Below are positions 62,569 through 64,000 of a DNA stretch of 64,000 nt, in pieces. The translations under genes and the position numbers were made by a program. The DNA lies in assembly GCA_965215115.1 (NCBI GenBank), contig OZ244050.1, positions 2,542,001-2,606,000 on the forward strand. Reading direction: 5' to 3'. Each line of letters begins with the position of its first letter. Positions within the stretch are counted from its first letter, which is position 1. The notes below the pieces were generated by a model, which saw only the letters and a program-made list of their open reading frames with translations, was not told where the DNA came from and searched no databases. This DNA comes from CALDTK01 sp965215115 (GTDB lineage Bacteria > Bacteroidota > Bacteroidia > Chitinophagales > Saprospiraceae).

Positions 62569-63339
62569 TTACCACCCCACTACCCTCCTCAGCAGCAGCT
62601 TGCGCACGGCGTACGGCATCACCTTACTCAGCCGCGCGAAGACCTTCGTGTCCCGCCCCACGTAGGTCCGGAAGCGCTTGGTGCGCACGATCTCCCACAC
62701 GGCGTCGGCGATGTCCTCGGCGGTGAGCTTGATGTCGGGCGGGCGGCGGTGCTCAGTGTAGACGTCGCGCACGATGGGCGTCTCGGCGTACATCGGCAGC
62801 AGGTCGCTCACGGCGATGCCGCTGCCGCGCAGGCTGATGTCGAGGCTTTCGCTAAAACTCAGGATCGCACGTTTCGTGGCTGCGTAGACGGGAAGTTCGG
62901 GGTTGCCGTGGATGGCGCTCGCCGAACTCACGCTGATGACGTGCGCGCCCTCGATGCCCTGCATGTGCGGCAGCGCGGCGTGCGTGACGTTCATCACGCC
63001 GAAGAGATTGACGTCGATGATGGCCTTCGTCTGTTCGATGCGGCTTTCGCCAAAACCCCCTACCGCGGAGATGCCGGCGTTGTTGAAGAGGACTTGGATG
63101 CCGTTGCCGCTGGTTTTGGCGAAAGCCGCACACACCTCGCGCGCCTGTGCGGGATCAGTGACGTCGAGCACGGCGTGGAATGCATACGCCTCGCCCCCGA
63201 GCGACGCCGCGAGTGCGCTGAGCGGGTCGGCGTCCAGGTCGGTAAGGCCGACGTAGTAGCCCTCGGCCGCGAAACGCCGCGCCACCGCCTGCCCGAAGCC
63301 GCCGGCAGCGCCGGTGATGAAGATGTTGGGTCGGGGCAT
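62569..63339 (-). CDS. Short-chain dehydrogenase/reductase
   Basis: The 256-residue SDR has the cofactor motif ITGAAGGFGQAVA (TGxxxGxG), LFNNAGIS and the catalytic Ser and YxxxK in SVSSASAIHGNPELPVYAATKRAI. The DLDADP segment after the second strand suggests NAD preference. The flavin monooxygenase gene ends 3 bases upstream, so both probably belong to one operon that oxidises and reduces a shared substrate, unknown here. Two perfect motif copies (63042, 63111) lie 70 bases apart in opposite orientation inside the gene, with a variant at 62849. Confidence 0.92.
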   Translation of the reverse strand: MPRPNIFITGAAGGFGQAVARRFAAEGYYVGLTDLDADPLSALAASLGGEAYAFHAVLDVTDPAQAREVCAAFAKTSGNGIQVLFNNAGISAVGGFGESRIEQTKAIIDVNLFGVMNVTHAALPHMQGIEGAHVISVSSASAIHGNPELPVYAATKRAILSFSESLDISLRGSGIAVSDLLPMYAETPIVRDVYTEHRRPPDIKLTAEDIADAVWEIVRTKRFRTYVGRDTKVFARLSKVMPYAVRKLLLRRVVGW

Positions 63340-63342
63340 GGG

Positions 63343-64000
63343 CTAGTAGACTTCTTCGAGGGTCGTGGCGGTGGCGGGCCGGGCGAGGGGCACGTTCGTG
63401 TGGGCGGGCAGTTGACTCGCGTAACCCCGCGCGAAACTCGCGAACCGCGCGTAGTCCTTCATCTGCTTGGCGATCCCGCGGATGACCTCGTAGGGGTCGA
63501 CCAGGTGTGTGTCGCGAATCTTGCCGCCGCGCTCCCGGATCACCTCCCCGAGCGGCCGCGCGATCTGCGCCTGGAGCTTGATGTGCTCGGCGACGAGCTG
63601 GCCGTACGGCTCGAACACCTGCCCGACGCCCCCGCGGAACTGGTACCACCCGAGGAAGTACAGCCCGCGGTAGTCGTCGAGCATCGACCAGTCGTACACC
63701 TGCGCCACGACGCCCTCGACGCGCTGGAGTTCTTTCGGTAGGAAGGGGTAGGACAAATGGTAGCCCGTGGCGCAGGCCAGCAGATCACACTCGACGCGAC
63801 TCCCGTCCGTAAACTCGACGAAGTCCCCGTCGAGGCGCGCGACGGCAGGTTTTGGCGTAAGCCGTCCGTGCTTGATGTAATGCAGCACCTCCGAGCCGAG
63901 TGTCGGGTGCTTCTCGAAGAGCTTGTACTCCGGGTCGGGCAGGCCGTAGTCGCTCCACGGACCTTGCACGAGCGCGATGACGAGCCGCGTCACGGCGCGT
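63343..64000 (-). CDS. Flavin-containing monooxygenase-like protein, C-terminal part (5' partial)
   Basis: The frame is open to the right edge, so the N-terminus lies outside the window. The visible part has DGSRVECDLLACATGYHLSYPFLP, the ATGY-type motif of flavin-containing and Baeyer-Villiger monooxygenases, then YFLGWYQFRGGVGQVFEPYGQLVA and the C-terminal helix. It probably uses FAD and NADPH to oxygenate a small substrate. The SDR gene follows after 3 bases. A motif variant GTTTTGGCGTAAGCC (about 63850) is present. Confidence 0.85.
   Translation of the reverse strand, partial: RAVTRLVIALVQGPWSDYGLPDPEYKLFEKHPTLGSEVLHYIKHGRLTPKPAVARLDGDFVEFTDGSRVECDLLACATGYHLSYPFLPKELQRVEGVVAQVYDWSMLDDYRGLYFLGWYQFRGGVGQVFEPYGQLVAEHIKLQAQIARPLGEVIRERGGKIRDTHLVDPYEVIRGIAKQMKDYARFASFARGYASQLPAHTNVPLARPATATTLEEVY

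Overview
The window is high-GC bacterial DNA that reads as Bacteroidota, most like the Saprospiria/Lewinella group (inference). Evidence: a SusC/SusD pair at the left edge, a type IX secretion (T9SS) C-terminal signal, an N-succinyl/N-acetylornithine-type ArgF, a NagB-PIG-L fusion, a serine palmitoyltransferase for sphingolipids, and promoter boxes of the Bacteroidota TAnnTTTG type with almost no Shine-Dalgarno sequences. It is ordinary chromosome: no prophage, insertion sequence, CRISPR array or tRNA/rRNA gene was seen.

Layout. 1-4.2 kb: SusC (partial), SusD and a sodium:solute symporter. 4.2-7.1 kb: arsenosugar-type genes (metallophosphoesterase fused to an AhpD-like domain, then radical SAM ArsS) interrupted by a DUF433/DUF5615 toxin-antitoxin pair. 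7.3-9.4 kb: a barrel-like protein and two paralogous small lipoproteins. 9.5-15.5 kb: a SWIM/SNF2 helicase gene split by a frameshift and loaded with repeats, then an ABC-F ATPase. 15.5-20.7 kb: a red-light module of bacteriophytochrome, response regulator, MDR oxidoreductase and heme oxygenase (source of the bilin). 20.8-26.0 kb: arginine cluster (argF-type, argD, argC, argG, GNAT enzyme). 26.3-30.2 kb: GH29 fucosidase, HMG-CoA reductase and type 2 IPP isomerase (mevalonate pathway). 30.4-35.5 kb: rplM-rpsI-rpsB-tsf, a baeRF-like protein and pyrH. 35.5-36.7 kb: an 18-bp tandem array and a decayed membrane-protein gene. 36.7-39.7 kb: VOC protein, serine palmitoyltransferase, rhodanese. 40-51 kb: Tat-exported Gfo/Idh enzyme, ilvD, nucleotidyltransferase, DUF1080 protein, HTTM protein, dut, PPC protein, ArsC/Spx-like protein, NagB-PIG-L, envelope proteins. 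51-56 kb: T9SS protein, a frameshifted MsbA-like ABC exporter, a HIRAN protein and a PIN-toxin remnant. 56-64 kb: gyrB, GH109-like enzyme, MBL hydrolase, membrane protein, GH43-like enzyme, SDR and a partial flavin monooxygenase.

The most striking signal is not a gene. A 15-base word, GTTTTGGCGAAAGCC, occurs in both orientations, in every reading frame and between genes: by hand count at least 29 perfect 13-base cores plus about 35 close variants in 64 kb. It behaves like a HIP1- or DNA-uptake-type genome word. Also notable are 'mirrored' intergenic elements made of simple repeated words around a shared GC-rich core, nested palindromes with the same core in opposite orientation inside the SNF2 gene, two 18-bp tandem arrays of one family 24 kb apart, and a recurring promoter layout (TACCTTCG-like box 4-7 bases before the start codon) that predicts leaderless mRNAs.
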